Source of the DNA: Arsenicibacter rosenii
GTDB lineage: Bacteria; Bacteroidota; Bacteroidia; Cytophagales; Spirosomataceae
NCBI RefSeq assembly: GCF_001870735.1
Contig: NZ_MORL01000001.1
Span: 747,222-811,221 of the forward strand
Direction of reading: 5' to 3'
DNA: 64,000 bases
Shown here: positions 26,429 through 34,640 of the stretch, piece after piece
Layout of the letters: every line of letters begins with the position of its first letter
Position numbering within the stretch: the first letter of the stretch is position 1
Translations under genes and position numbers: made by a program
The notes under the pieces: model-generated
The model's database searches: none
Told to the model about the DNA's origin: nothing
The model's input: only the letters and a program-made list of their open reading frames with translations

Positions 26429-27964
26429 TCACGCACGAACATCCTGAACGATAACGTCTGGTACTTCCGTGTCTGGTTGTCTGTGTTTTGCCCGAAGAGC
26501 CGCAAATGTATGTGATATACTCAAAAGAAATACATACCCGAACCCTGTAACCATCATCAGGTGTAGCGGTGCCAGCCGGTACTCATCCAGTCGGTAGGCC
26601 AGCGACAATCCACCGACATAGTACAACCCCAACAAGCCTTCCATCACAGTCAGCCACGATAATTCCGGAACAATGTACTTGTTGGCCTCCCAACGCCCTC
26701 CTTTATGATTCAGATTAAACTTCGGTGTGCGGACAAACGGGCTCTTCCGGTTAAGATATCCTTCGATGACCGCAACTGAATTGTGTAGTGATAAACCCAT
26801 CATCAGCGTTGAAAACATAAAAAAGTGCCAGATCATCAACGGCTTCTTTCTATAGTTCAGTATAAAGGCTGGTATTGCGTAGAATGTACTTAACGTAATC
26901 AGATTCAGCACAAAAAAACTGATTTCAAAAACGGTAATATCCCAGGGTATATGCTTTCGGATATACAACACAGGCACACTTAACACACCTAACAGGAAGA
27001 CAAGGAAAACAATCTGATTACTGAATAAATGCATAAGTGCATGCACTTTGGCACTGATCGTCAGGCCATGCTGCCTGATCACAGCCCCTGTCAGTTTACG
27101 GGCACATTCAGCGGACCCCTTCAGCCAGCGATATTGCTGAGACTTCAGGGCTGTCATTTCAACCGGCAGCTCAGCGGGGGCACCGATATCTTCACGGTAA
27201 TTAAACTTCCATCCTTTTAACTGTGCCCGATAGCTTAAATCCAGATCTTCAGTCAGCGTATTCGACTGCCACCCACCGGCCTGTTCAATGGCTGTTTTTC
27301 GCCATATGCCTGCTGTTCCGTTAAAATTGGCAAAGTAATCACCAACATACCGGCCACTTTGTTCAATGGTAAAATGAGCATCCAGCCCGAAACTCTGCAA
27401 ACGGGTCAACAGGGAATAGTGCTTGTTGAGATGCTCCCATCGGGTTTGCACAAAACCAACCTGCGGATCGGTCAGATTGGGGACCGTCCGCAGTAAAAAA
27501 TCAGGAGCGGGGACGAAATCGGCATCAAAAATAGCAATGAATTCGCCCCTGGCCAGGGTTAATCCGTAAGAAAGAGCACCGGCTTTATACCCAGTGCGGT
27601 GTGGCCGCCGGATGTGTTGAATATTAATCCCCTGCTGCTGAAAAAAAGCCACCCGCTGCGCGATTATATCGACCGTTTCATCGGTAGAATCGTCCAGTAC
27701 CTGAATTTCCAGACGGGAGGCGGGGTATTCCAGCTCTGCAATCGCCTCAATCAAACGCGCCGAAACATACAGTTCGTTGTAAACCGGCAGTTGAACGGTG
27801 ATCAACGGCAAATCATCCTTGTCCGGAACGGCTGCCGGAAGGGCATTTGCCTTTTGTCTGGGCCGATACCGTAAGTAAGCCATTACCAGGCTCAACCGGC
27901 AAAGGTTATGTGCTGTTAATAAAACCAGTATCAGCCCGTATAAAACCAAGATAAACATCCCCAT
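26429..27964 (-). CDS. Membrane glycosyltransferase, GT2 family (cellulose synthase-like)
   Basis: The 511-residue product is an integral membrane beta-glycosyltransferase. After an N-terminal transmembrane helix (about 3-25) the catalytic domain shows TVQLPVYNE, DDSTD (91-95), DADF (147-150), TEDLDLSYRAQLKGW (Asp240 as base) and QQYRW (276-280). These are the D, DxD, TED and QxxRW signatures of processive GT2 enzymes. Four to five transmembrane helices follow (about 305-500). It is the sole gene of its unit, with no PilZ, BcsB-like or export partner adjacent, so the product (mannan-, glucan- or glycolipid-like) is not predictable. It is divergent from the cold-shock gene. Confidence 0.9.
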   Translation of the reverse strand: MGMFILVLYGLILVLLTAHNLCRLSLVMAYLRYRPRQKANALPAAVPDKDDLPLITVQLPVYNELYVSARLIEAIAELEYPASRLEIQVLDDSTDETVDIIAQRVAFFQQQGINIQHIRRPHRTGYKAGALSYGLTLARGEFIAIFDADFVPAPDFLLRTVPNLTDPQVGFVQTRWEHLNKHYSLLTRLQSFGLDAHFTIEQSGRYVGDYFANFNGTAGIWRKTAIEQAGGWQSNTLTEDLDLSYRAQLKGWKFNYREDIGAPAELPVEMTALKSQQYRWLKGSAECARKLTGAVIRQHGLTISAKVHALMHLFSNQIVFLVFLLGVLSVPVLYIRKHIPWDITVFEISFFVLNLITLSTFYAIPAFILNYRKKPLMIWHFFMFSTLMMGLSLHNSVAVIEGYLNRKSPFVRTPKFNLNHKGGRWEANKYIVPELSWLTVMEGLLGLYYVGGLSLAYRLDEYRLAPLHLMMVTGFGYVFLLSISHTFAALRAKHRQPDTEVPDVIVQDVRA

Positions 27965-28225
27965 TACACAAAAATATATGGAAATCGGTAACTTGAACGA
28001 TCTGAATCAACCAGATGCGAAAAAGATAATTTTTCCCAATCCTCAGTTCACGATTTGATTCACTTCCTCCCCTCCATACTTACCCGTAAGGACATTATTT
28101 GCCCATCGCTAATTCATTAGTCTGCTTTTCTGATAAGTTTTATATATATTTTTCAAAATACTTTGAAAATCAATAGGATACTACGTTTATTAGACGTAGA
28201 TTTACTAAATTTAAAAAAAGTAAGA

Positions 28226-28417
28226 ATGCAAACAGGAACTGTTAAATTTTTTAATGAACTCAAAGGATTTGGGTTTATTTCTTCCCAGGATTCCCAATCC
28301 GATATCTTTGTTCATATCTCAGGTCTGATTGATCAGATCCGTGAAAATGATCAGGTAAAGTTCAACGTAGTGGATGGAAAAAAAGGCGTAAATGCGGTCG
28401 ATGTAGAGCTGCTGTAA
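28226..28417 (+). CDS. Cold-shock domain protein (CspA family)
   Basis: The 63-residue product is one cold-shock domain: MQTGTVKFFNELKGFGFI (RNP1 KGFGFI) and SDIFVHISGL (RNP2). It binds single-stranded RNA or DNA and acts as an RNA chaperone. ATG 28226 matches the family start exactly; an in-frame upstream start at 28163 adds unrelated residues from the A/T-rich leader. The 5' region is A/T-rich and long enough to hold a cold-shock-type structured leader, but I cannot show that it does. A strong GAAA-loop terminator follows. Confidence 0.95.
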   Translation: MQTGTVKFFNELKGFGFISSQDSQSDIFVHISGLIDQIRENDQVKFNVVDGKKGVNAVDVELL

Positions 28418-28440
28418 GCCTCGTTGCTATATATTGATGT

Positions 28441-28478
28441 AACAAAAAAGACATGCTGAAAAGCATGTCTTTTTTGTT
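28441..28478 (+). terminator. Terminator of the cold-shock gene
   Basis: Perfect 17-bp stem (28441-28457 with 28462-28478) closed by a GAAA tetraloop, with an A-run on the 5' side and a T-run on the 3' side. It starts 23 bp after the stop codon. Confidence 0.9.
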
Positions 28479-28528
28479 ATGCATATTGTTCAGTCAATGC
28501 CCGGTCACGCATGAAACGGGCATATGCC

Positions 28529-28660
28529 CTACCGGTTAGTCCACCTTGGCGGAACCGGAATAATAACCGGCCGGAAAATCCGTTCGCTCAGGCCTGCCCA
28601 TTGAACAATCTGAATTGCGAGTTCCTGTAATTGATTTTGCAATCTTTGCTGCTTATGCAT
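28529..28660 (-). CDS. Candidate small protein (43 residues), unrecognised
   Basis: ATG 28660 to TAG 28529-28531 encodes MHKQQRLQNQLQEL, AIQIVQWAGLSERIFR and PVIIPVPPRWTNR: a charged amphipathic helix followed by a proline-rich tail. The composition is protein-like and the frame is uninterrupted, but 43 codons is too short to be sure. It fills the otherwise empty stretch 28479-28777 between the cold-shock terminator and the next small gene. I see nothing else in that stretch. Confidence 0.35.
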   Translation of the reverse strand: MHKQQRLQNQLQELAIQIVQWAGLSERIFRPVIIPVPPRWTNR

Positions 28661-28777
28661 GTTTTGTCATCATTAAAATTGTGAAGATTGCCTTGCCCTA
28701 TTGTATTCCTGTAAGTTAAGCAGACTTTTTAAGTCTATATGCATACGGCCTGCCTTCCCGTAAAATAAAGTGGCCGC

Positions 28778-28984
28778 TTAACGGGCCGTAATGTCGCCGT
28801 TCGCCTGAATGATTAACTCATCCGTGAACGGAACAGCCACAATTTTTATATCCCGGCAATTTGGAAAAATGCTGAGAAACCGCTGACGAGCCTGCTCTTC
28901 ACTGAGGTTCAGATAGGCCCGCCTGGACGGCTTAGGAGAAACGGAGTTGTATCCGGAAACAAGTATCAACGTGTTTTCTTCCAT
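28778..28984 (-). CDS. Hypothetical small protein (68 residues)
   Basis: Starting at ATG 28984 the product is MEENTLILVSGYNSV, SPKPSRRAYLNLSEEQARQR, FLSIFPNCRDIKIVAVPF, TDELIIQANGDITAR. It has a mixed alpha/beta pattern, one Cys and no export signal. An in-frame ATG at 29047 would add 21 residues (MDGDSYEESGNSA...), but the internal start reads more naturally. No family was recognised. It lies 145 bp downstream of the desaturase gene on the same strand, so it could be co-transcribed. Confidence 0.55.
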   Translation of the reverse strand: MEENTLILVSGYNSVSPKPSRRAYLNLSEEQARQRFLSIFPNCRDIKIVAVPFTDELIIQANGDITAR

Positions 28985-29128
28985 TCTTTTTGAGTGAAAA
29001 TTGGTAATAGCACTGTTTCCGGACTCTTCATACGAATCACCGTCCATCTAATAAACATAATTGCGGCCAAATCGCTTTTTTTTAAGCAAAATATCCTTCC
29101 GCAAAAAAGGAAATTTTCTGGCCAACCC

Positions 29129-30214
29129 CTATTGTTGCCCGAAATGCTGCAACATGCGGTAATGCGAGTACAGGGCCGAGGCAAAGCTCCGGTTTTCCAG
29201 ATACGGCAAACCAAATTCGCGGGCAGTGTCTTTGACAATAACCGTAATGGCCGGGTAGTGAATATGACACACTTTCGGAAAGAGATGATGTTCAATCTGC
29301 CGGTTCAGACCACCGCAGATAAATGCAGCCAGAGAGCTGTCAGGCGCAAAGTTAGCCGTTGTATGAAGCTGGTGAATCGCCCATGATTCCGACATCATGC
29401 CGCTATCGTCCGGCATCGGAAATTCGGTTCCTTCCACCACGTGCGCTAACTGAAAAACGAGCCCTAACACGAGGCCTTCCGTCAAATGCATCAGCACAAA
29501 GCCAGCCAGCACCTGCCAAACCGTCAGATCCAGCACAAGGCAGGGAACGACCAGAAAGGCAAGGTAATACAGCGTCTTACCTACAAACAGGTTTACATAC
29601 TCGCCCCGCGAATGAACGGCGTTTTTATGCTGACCGATTTTGCTTTTAAAGAATTTGACAAAGTCTTTCCGGAATACCCAGGACAGGGACGCAAAAGCAT
29701 ACAGGGGAATGGTGTAGATGTGCTGGTAGCGGTGCCAGGGATATTTCGGATCATCCGGATTAAGCCGCACCAGCCCCGGCGCTACCTCAATATCTTCGTC
29801 ATGCCCGGGAATGTTGGTGTAGGTATGATGCACCACGTTGTGGGTAATTTTCCAGACGTACGGACTGGCACCAAGCAGATAAAAACTATTTCCGAGCAGC
29901 CGGTTTACCCACGGACGGGATGAAAACGCGCCGTGGACGGCATCGTGCGACACATTAAAGCCGATACAGGCGGCAAAAATACCCAGCAACAGACTCATGC
30001 CAAGCATCGCCGGGGTTGAAAACTGATTTGATATGATCAGGGCATAGAGCCCGATGTAACCTCCTAAAAAAAAACAGGCTTTCCCCCACATTGATCGGTT
30101 TGCATATGGAGAAAGCGCCTGCTCAGTAAAATAGGCATCAACCCGCTCGCGTAACGTAACGAAAAAAGGCGAGTTTCCTGCCGGAGTAAATTTAAGTTTT
30201 TTTGCCATCGGCAT
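29129..30214 (-). CDS. Membrane fatty acid desaturase (linoleoyl-CoA/acyl-lipid type)
   Basis: The 361-residue product has the three histidine boxes of membrane diiron desaturases: HDAVHG (His90/His94), HNVVHH (His125/129/130) and QIEHHLFP near residue 310. The Gln in the third box is characteristic of front-end and related acyl desaturases. At least four transmembrane helices lie around the boxes. No N-terminal cytochrome b5 domain is present, so an external ferredoxin is the likely electron donor. It probably introduces a double bond into membrane fatty acids, for example to keep membranes fluid in the cold, which fits its location near a cold-shock gene. Regiospecificity is not predictable. 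MAKK at 30208 is an equally good start. Confidence 0.92.
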   Translation of the reverse strand: MPMAKKLKFTPAGNSPFFVTLRERVDAYFTEQALSPYANRSMWGKACFFLGGYIGLYALIISNQFSTPAMLGMSLLLGIFAACIGFNVSHDAVHGAFSSRPWVNRLLGNSFYLLGASPYVWKITHNVVHHTYTNIPGHDEDIEVAPGLVRLNPDDPKYPWHRYQHIYTIPLYAFASLSWVFRKDFVKFFKSKIGQHKNAVHSRGEYVNLFVGKTLYYLAFLVVPCLVLDLTVWQVLAGFVLMHLTEGLVLGLVFQLAHVVEGTEFPMPDDSGMMSESWAIHQLHTTANFAPDSSLAAFICGGLNRQIEHHLFPKVCHIHYPAITVIVKDTAREFGLPYLENRSFASALYSHYRMLQHFGQQ

Positions 30215-30662
30215 GTTTTATTAACTAATTGATTGATCAACAGAAACAGATTGCCCCGCGTCGTTAACCTAACTGATTCGACAGGGATCCGGAACAGTGA
30301 AGAGCCACCAATTGGCTTGCTGGATAGGTCAGTTTTGTCTGTTCTGACCAAAAACTGAAGCTATTATTTTCTATCAGACCGGCAACGCACTTGCTGAAAT
30401 GGCGCTGATCTTTATTTGACAACGCAAATAACGGAAATTAGTTGTGTTTCTACGCCTATCCCGGGCAACAACACCTGATTGTTTTTTTACCTGAAATCAT
30501 AAGCTAAACAGTATCAGCCGGTCAAAAAAAAAGAGGGAAAACACGTTCCCTCTTTTTCCTACGTTTCCACCTATCTAGTTAACTCATTCATCTACTAGTT
30601 CTTCAGTATGGGGCATGAGCCGTTCTGACTGCTCATCACACCGCTTTCGTTATGTCGTCAGT
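30215..30662. other. Intergenic stretch with one hairpin
   Basis: No convincing gene on either strand in 448 bp. It holds the upstream region of the desaturase and, at 30528-30557, the terminator of the lipoprotein gene that lies to the right. A frame overlapping the desaturase start (30064-30351, minus) is not protein-like. Confidence 0.6.
30528..30557 (-). terminator. Probable terminator downstream of the lipoprotein gene
   Basis: Inverted repeat AAAAAGAGGGAA (30528-30539) and TTCCCTCTTTTT (30546-30557) with a 6-nt loop, flanked by A/T runs. It lies about 105 bp past the stop of the minus-strand lipoprotein gene. Confidence 0.6.
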
Positions 30663-31109
30663 TTATTTTCTTCCGTTGATAATGGTACGATACGTGATTC
30701 CCGTCGACGGATCGACCGCCTGATCATCAATAGAAATATTGGTTCCGTCGATGGATCCGACTTTCTGCGAACCATAATACATGTCGTAGCCGCTGCCGAC
30801 CGCCTGAAGTTTCACCTGTCCCAGGGCACTTATCTGATCGGTTTCTCCGGTGATTTTAATCGTTTGGGTCAGAAACAGGACATTGGCCGAATCGCGGCGG
30901 GCCGTAACTGAACCCGATAACGTAGTGGTGCCTACGGTGTAGGGCATGTTAAACTCATACAGGGTAACGGCTGCCGAATCGGCCCGATAGTATGAAATCG
31001 GGTATTCGCCCGCTACCTGCGTCGCTGCGTCAGGTTCAGGATCGTCTTTAGAACAGGCGGCCATAACAAAGGCCAGACACAGACCGAAAAGATAAAGATG
31101 CCAGCGCAT
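30663..31109 (-). CDS. Putative lipoprotein, unknown function
   Basis: The 148-residue product has a lipoprotein signal (FGLCLAFVMAAC, Cys19) followed by SKDDPEPDAA, a typical Bacteroidota lipoprotein linker with acidic residues. The mature part is rich in beta strands (VAGEYPISYYRADSAAVTLY, TTLSGSVTARRD, GYDMYYGSQKVGSIDGTNI), suggesting a small beta-barrel or lipocalin-like fold. No family was recognised. It stands alone. Confidence 0.75.
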   Translation of the reverse strand: MRWHLYLFGLCLAFVMAACSKDDPEPDAATQVAGEYPISYYRADSAAVTLYEFNMPYTVGTTTLSGSVTARRDSANVLFLTQTIKITGETDQISALGQVKLQAVGSGYDMYYGSQKVGSIDGTNISIDDQAVDPSTGITYRTIINGRK

Positions 31110-31380
31110 ACATAACAGTTGGTTGATTCATTAGTCAGTACGCGGGGGGGTTCTGAAACGTTGAGGCTTTGTCAAACTTTTTTTTCAAAGTGTAACAGAC
31201 CAGGGCTTTTTTTTACGCAAAAAATAAAAAAAGGCGGCGATACCGGTTAAAGTTGTACCACCGCCTCCAAAAATAATTATGAAAAGAGTATACTTTTTCA
31301 ATCAACTAAGTATACCCAAATTAACTTTTTGTCTAATTTTGTACATCTTGTTGTTATGCAAGATTGTTAAGTTTGAAACT

Positions 31381-31410
31381 AAAACGGGCGGCTTTTAGCT
31401 GCCCTGTTTT
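31381..31410 (-). terminator. Terminator of the MFS transporter gene
   Basis: Hairpin formed by AAAACGGGCGGC (31381-31392) and GCTGCCCTGTTTT (31398-31410), with a flanking T-run, 5 bp beyond the MFS stop codon. The rest of 31110-31380 shows no gene; it holds poly-A/T tracts, a pair of GTATAC sites and a weak GC-rich inverted repeat. Confidence 0.7.
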
Positions 31411-31414
31411 GTTT

Positions 31415-32695
31415 TTACGCCACCTGATCGCCGGCGGCTACCGCTGGCGGTACGGCCTTTGCCCCTGCCTGCTTTTTATTGATGTGGTTATTGATCCATC
31501 TCATCATAAAAATGGTAATGATTGTCGCTGCCGATACGATGTATCCCAGCAGCGGATATTGCTCTAAATAACCGTCGGGCCGCTGCACCACAATTAGCCC
31601 GGCGACCAGTGAAGCAACGCCCCCTGCCACCTGTTGGATCGATGCATTGACACTCATAAAGGCCCCCCGGTCTTTCGCCTCCGGCACCGCTGAGATCATG
31701 GCCTGCGACGAGATCATCCGCCCCGATATACCCACAAACAGCAGGACATTCAGGCCGATAATGCCCCATAGCGGGGTTTGTCCCAGATTACAGTAGATAA
31801 TGGTGACGGCAATGCCCCAGATCGAGGCATAGGTAAAGAGATTGAATTTGCCGGTTTTATCACTCAGCCGACCCATTATGGGACCGAGCCCAATTGAAAA
31901 TACGCCGGTGATGGTATAAATCAGCGGCAGCTGATCCGCCGTTACGCCCAGGTTATGAATGGCATAGGTACTCCCGAACGGCATCAGCATAAACCCGCCG
32001 GTGGCCAGCAGAACCGTAGCGGCAAACCCCCGCAGGTAGGTCGGCTGCGAAACGGTGTGCATCAGGTGGCGGAACGGATTATTGTCGGTCTGCAAGGTGA
32101 GGTGTCCCGTAACCGGTTTCATATACCAAACCATGAACAAACCCACCAGTATACTGACAGCCACAATCATCCGGAAGGGCGAGTGCCAGCCGTAGTTGTT
32201 TGCCAGAAATAAGCCCACCGGAATACCCAGCACCTGACTGGCAGCAAACGACATCTGTACAAAGCCCATGACGCGGCCCCGCATCTGCCAGTCGAATAAG
32301 TCGGTGATAATCGCAAACCCAATCGATGAAATGACCCCGCCAAACAGACCGGTGATGATGCGGGCCGCCAGCAGGGCTTCAAAGTTCGGGGCCAGACCGC
32401 AAAACAATGTCCCGAGTACAAAGCCGCTGTAGAAGAACAGGAGCAGCTTTTTCCGGTCGAAACGGTCGGCGAAACCAGCTGTCAGGAGCCCCGACACCCC
32501 GGCACTGAAGGCATAGCCGGAAACTACCCACCCGAACTGAGCCGTTGTGATGCTGAGTTCGGTCAGCAGCTGGGCACCAAGCGGCGAGAGTACCATGAAG
32601 TCGAGAACGACCGTAAATTGAATAAATGCCAGAATGGCAATAATCCCCTTCTGGTAGGGGCTCAGGTTGTTGTTTACCGGTTGTTGTGCTTGCAT
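31415..32695 (-). CDS. MFS transporter, DHA1-type drug efflux
   Basis: The 426-residue product has twelve predicted transmembrane helices and the MFS motif A between helices 2 and 3 (GFADRFDRKKLLLFF). Helix 1 carries FTVVLDFMVLSPLG and helix 5 the GxxxGxxxG-like ASQVLGIPVGLFLANNYG. These features fit proton-coupled export of drugs or metabolites. It lies 12 bp downstream of a TetR-family gene, the usual arrangement for a repressor-controlled efflux pump. The His/Lys-rich C-terminal tail is cytosolic. Confidence 0.92.
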   Translation of the reverse strand: MQAQQPVNNNLSPYQKGIIAILAFIQFTVVLDFMVLSPLGAQLLTELSITTAQFGWVVSGYAFSAGVSGLLTAGFADRFDRKKLLLFFYSGFVLGTLFCGLAPNFEALLAARIITGLFGGVISSIGFAIITDLFDWQMRGRVMGFVQMSFAASQVLGIPVGLFLANNYGWHSPFRMIVAVSILVGLFMVWYMKPVTGHLTLQTDNNPFRHLMHTVSQPTYLRGFAATVLLATGGFMLMPFGSTYAIHNLGVTADQLPLIYTITGVFSIGLGPIMGRLSDKTGKFNLFTYASIWGIAVTIIYCNLGQTPLWGIIGLNVLLFVGISGRMISSQAMISAVPEAKDRGAFMSVNASIQQVAGGVASLVAGLIVVQRPDGYLEQYPLLGYIVSAATIITIFMMRWINNHINKKQAGAKAVPPAVAAGDQVA

Positions 32696-32707
32696 TGTCT
32701 ATAGATG

Positions 32708-33301
32708 TTAAGGCGTCAAGGCTTTGATGACTAATTCAAGGGTCTGGTTCATGATCGGCTCATCGAGCGTAAACTTTTTTGAGCCGGGCAGTCCCTGTCT
32801 GGACATATGGAATTTGACGAGCTGATACAAAGGAGCAAACGCAACGGACCAGTATACTTCCATCGGTAACGGCACCAGCTCGCCGCGCGCAATTGCATGC
32901 TGAGCCCACGTACGCATGGCATGTATAAACGTACTTTTCGACGCCCCCTGCAGCCGTTCGTGAAACGGAGAATACCGGATCTGCTCCATAAAATGCATGC
33001 GTTCGGGGTTTTCCAGGCAATACCTCGCGCGGTTCATCCACTGAATCCGGAGCCCTTCTTCAAAATGCATCTCCGGATCAAATCCGTCGAGGGTAATGTC
33101 GGCCATGCGCGCGTTTTCAGTTTCAAAAATCTGCATGATCAGGTCATCGCGGTCTTTGAAATAAATGTAAATCGTGGCTGGCGACACACCGGCGGCCTTT
33201 GCCAGCTTTTGCATACTCAACCCGTCAAACCCTTCCTTTACAATCATTTCAAGCGCCTTTTCCCTGATGGCCAGCTCTTTATTTTCGTCGCGTAATCTCA
33301 T
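32708..33301 (-). CDS. TetR/AcrR family transcriptional regulator
   Basis: The 197-residue product has an N-terminal TetR helix-turn-helix (about residues 10-57): MIVKEGFDGLSMQKLA, KAAGVSPATIYIYFKDRDDL. A divergent ligand-binding domain follows (FSPFHERLQGASKSTF near the middle). It probably represses its own operon with the MFS pump. A palindrome GAACGTTC lies 20-27 bp upstream of its start and is a good operator candidate. The ligand is unknown. Confidence 0.92.
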   Translation of the reverse strand: MRLRDENKELAIREKALEMIVKEGFDGLSMQKLAKAAGVSPATIYIYFKDRDDLIMQIFETENARMADITLDGFDPEMHFEEGLRIQWMNRARYCLENPERMHFMEQIRYSPFHERLQGASKSTFIHAMRTWAQHAIARGELVPLPMEVYWSVAFAPLYQLVKFHMSRQGLPGSKKFTLDEPIMNQTLELVIKALTP

Positions 33302-33316
33302 ATCTGATTCAAAAAT

Positions 33317-33332
33317 AAACGAACGTTCTTTT
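33317..33332. promoter_or_regulatory. Candidate TetR operator
   Basis: AAACGAACGTTCTTTT contains the palindrome GAACGTTC (33321-33328) flanked by A/T tracts, 20 bp upstream of the tetR-family start. This resembles the half-site style of TetR/AcrR boxes; autorepression is inferred. Confidence 0.4.
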
Positions 33333-33435
33333 ATTATCCATAATAAACTGACGTTTTAACTCCTTTTTAATAACGCACTATGCACAGACAATAAATGCTT
33401 AACAGGCTGCGCACCGTTAAAATAAGCCGCCGTAT

Positions 33436-33443
33436 TACTTTTG
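33436..33443 (+). promoter_or_regulatory. Bacteroidota -7 box (TACTTTTG) for the PhoD-like gene
   Basis: TACTTTTG, identical to the box upstream of the GapN-type gene, lies 26 bp before ATG 33470, at the normal distance for a short leader. Confidence 0.45.
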
Positions 33444-33468
33444 CAGGTATTAATAGATTGTCCCTGAC

Positions 33469-34500
33469 ATGATGAAATCTCTGCTTCCGCTGGCTGCTCT
33501 TGCCGGTCTGGGTCTGCTGGCCGGTTGCCAGACGCCCCGGCAACAAACCACGATACCATCCAAAGCCCTGACGACCATTGCCTTTGGTTCGTGTAGTGAC
33601 CAAAAACGTCCGAAACCCCTCTGGGACGACGTGGTTGCCACCAAACCGGACCTGTGGATCTGGCTGGGCGACAACATCTACGGCGACAGCCAGAACATGG
33701 ATACGCTCCGGGCAAAATATAACCGGCAAAAATCGGAGCCCGGCTACCAGCTGCTCCGGCAGTCGACACCCATCATCGGAGTATGGGACGACCACGACTA
33801 CGGGGTCAATGACGGCGGGAAGGAATACCCCAAACGGGTAGAAAGCCAGCAGCTCATGCTCGACTTTCTGGATGTACCAGCCAATGACCCGCTACGGAAG
33901 CAGGCAGGCGGCTACTCGGTGCATACGTATGGCCCGACAGGCAAACAGGTCAAGGTAATTCTGCTGGATGGCCGCTATTTCCGCGATCCGCTAAAGAAAG
34001 ACAGCGGCGGGAAAAATAACGTACCCGACCCATCGGGCGACATCCTGGGTGAGGCCCAATGGACGTGGCTGGAGCAGCAGCTGACCAACTCAACGGCCGA
34101 CGTACACATCATTGGCTGCGGGATTCAGTTTATCTCCGACGACCATCCCTATGAAAAGTGGGGTAATTTCCCGACCGCCCAAAAGCGGCTGTGGGACCTG
34201 TTGGGCAAAACAAAGCCAAAGGGGGCCATGCTGATCAGCGGTGACCGGCATATCGGTGAAATCTCAAAAACGGAGATTCCGGGCCTGGGCTATGACCTGT
34301 ACGACATCACCAGCAGCGGTCTGACCCACACCTGGGCGGCTCCGCGCGACGAACCCAACACACACCGCGTTAAAGACATGGTCGTCAAACTCAACTTCGG
34401 GCTGATTACCATCGACTGGGCCAAAAAGCCGCTGACGGCCAGTGTGAGCATCATGGGCGACAACCGCGCTAACTACCTGACGCACGAGATTGTCTTTTAA
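33469..34500 (+). CDS. PhoD-like metallophosphatase lipoprotein
   Basis: The 343-residue product has a lipoprotein signal (LAALAGLGLLAGCQ, Cys20) and a calcineurin-like PhoD-type phosphatase domain. Metal-ligand motifs are FGSCSDQK, LWIWLGDNIYGD, VWDDHDYGVNDGG and LISGDRHIGE. Such enzymes hydrolyse phosphodiesters or phosphomonoesters outside the cytoplasm, often with Ca2+ and Fe3+. It is convergent with the mannanase gene and shares a long palindrome downstream. The actual start could be ATG 33469-33471 or the adjacent ATG; the signal peptide is the same. It is monocistronic. Confidence 0.88.
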   Translation: MMKSLLPLAALAGLGLLAGCQTPRQQTTIPSKALTTIAFGSCSDQKRPKPLWDDVVATKPDLWIWLGDNIYGDSQNMDTLRAKYNRQKSEPGYQLLRQSTPIIGVWDDHDYGVNDGGKEYPKRVESQQLMLDFLDVPANDPLRKQAGGYSVHTYGPTGKQVKVILLDGRYFRDPLKKDSGGKNNVPDPSGDILGEAQWTWLEQQLTNSTADVHIIGCGIQFISDDHPYEKWGNFPTAQKRLWDLLGKTKPKGAMLISGDRHIGEISKTEIPGLGYDLYDITSSGLTHTWAAPRDEPNTHRVKDMVVKLNFGLITIDWAKKPLTASVSIMGDNRANYLTHEIVF

Positions 34501-34538
34501 TAGTCTCTGTAACCACAAAGACATGAAGTAAACGTATT

Positions 34539-34633
34539 ACCACAAAGACAGGAAGGCGTGAAGCGGCACGAAGGTTTTATTCTGTTAAAACAAGAAACCT
34601 TCGTGCTCCTTCGGTTCTTCCCGTCTTCGTGGT
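34539..34633. repeat. Long imperfect palindrome, ACCACAAAG-type (copy 1)
   Basis: Left arm 34539-34578 begins ACCACAAAGACAGGAAG and right arm 34595-34633 ends CTTCGTGGT. They pair over about 39 positions with a handful of mismatches. It fills the gap between two convergent genes (PhoD-like and GH26) and could end transcription from both. The outer sequence matches a second palindrome at 35813-35876. Confidence 0.75.
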
Positions 34634-34640
34634 TCTCCCT

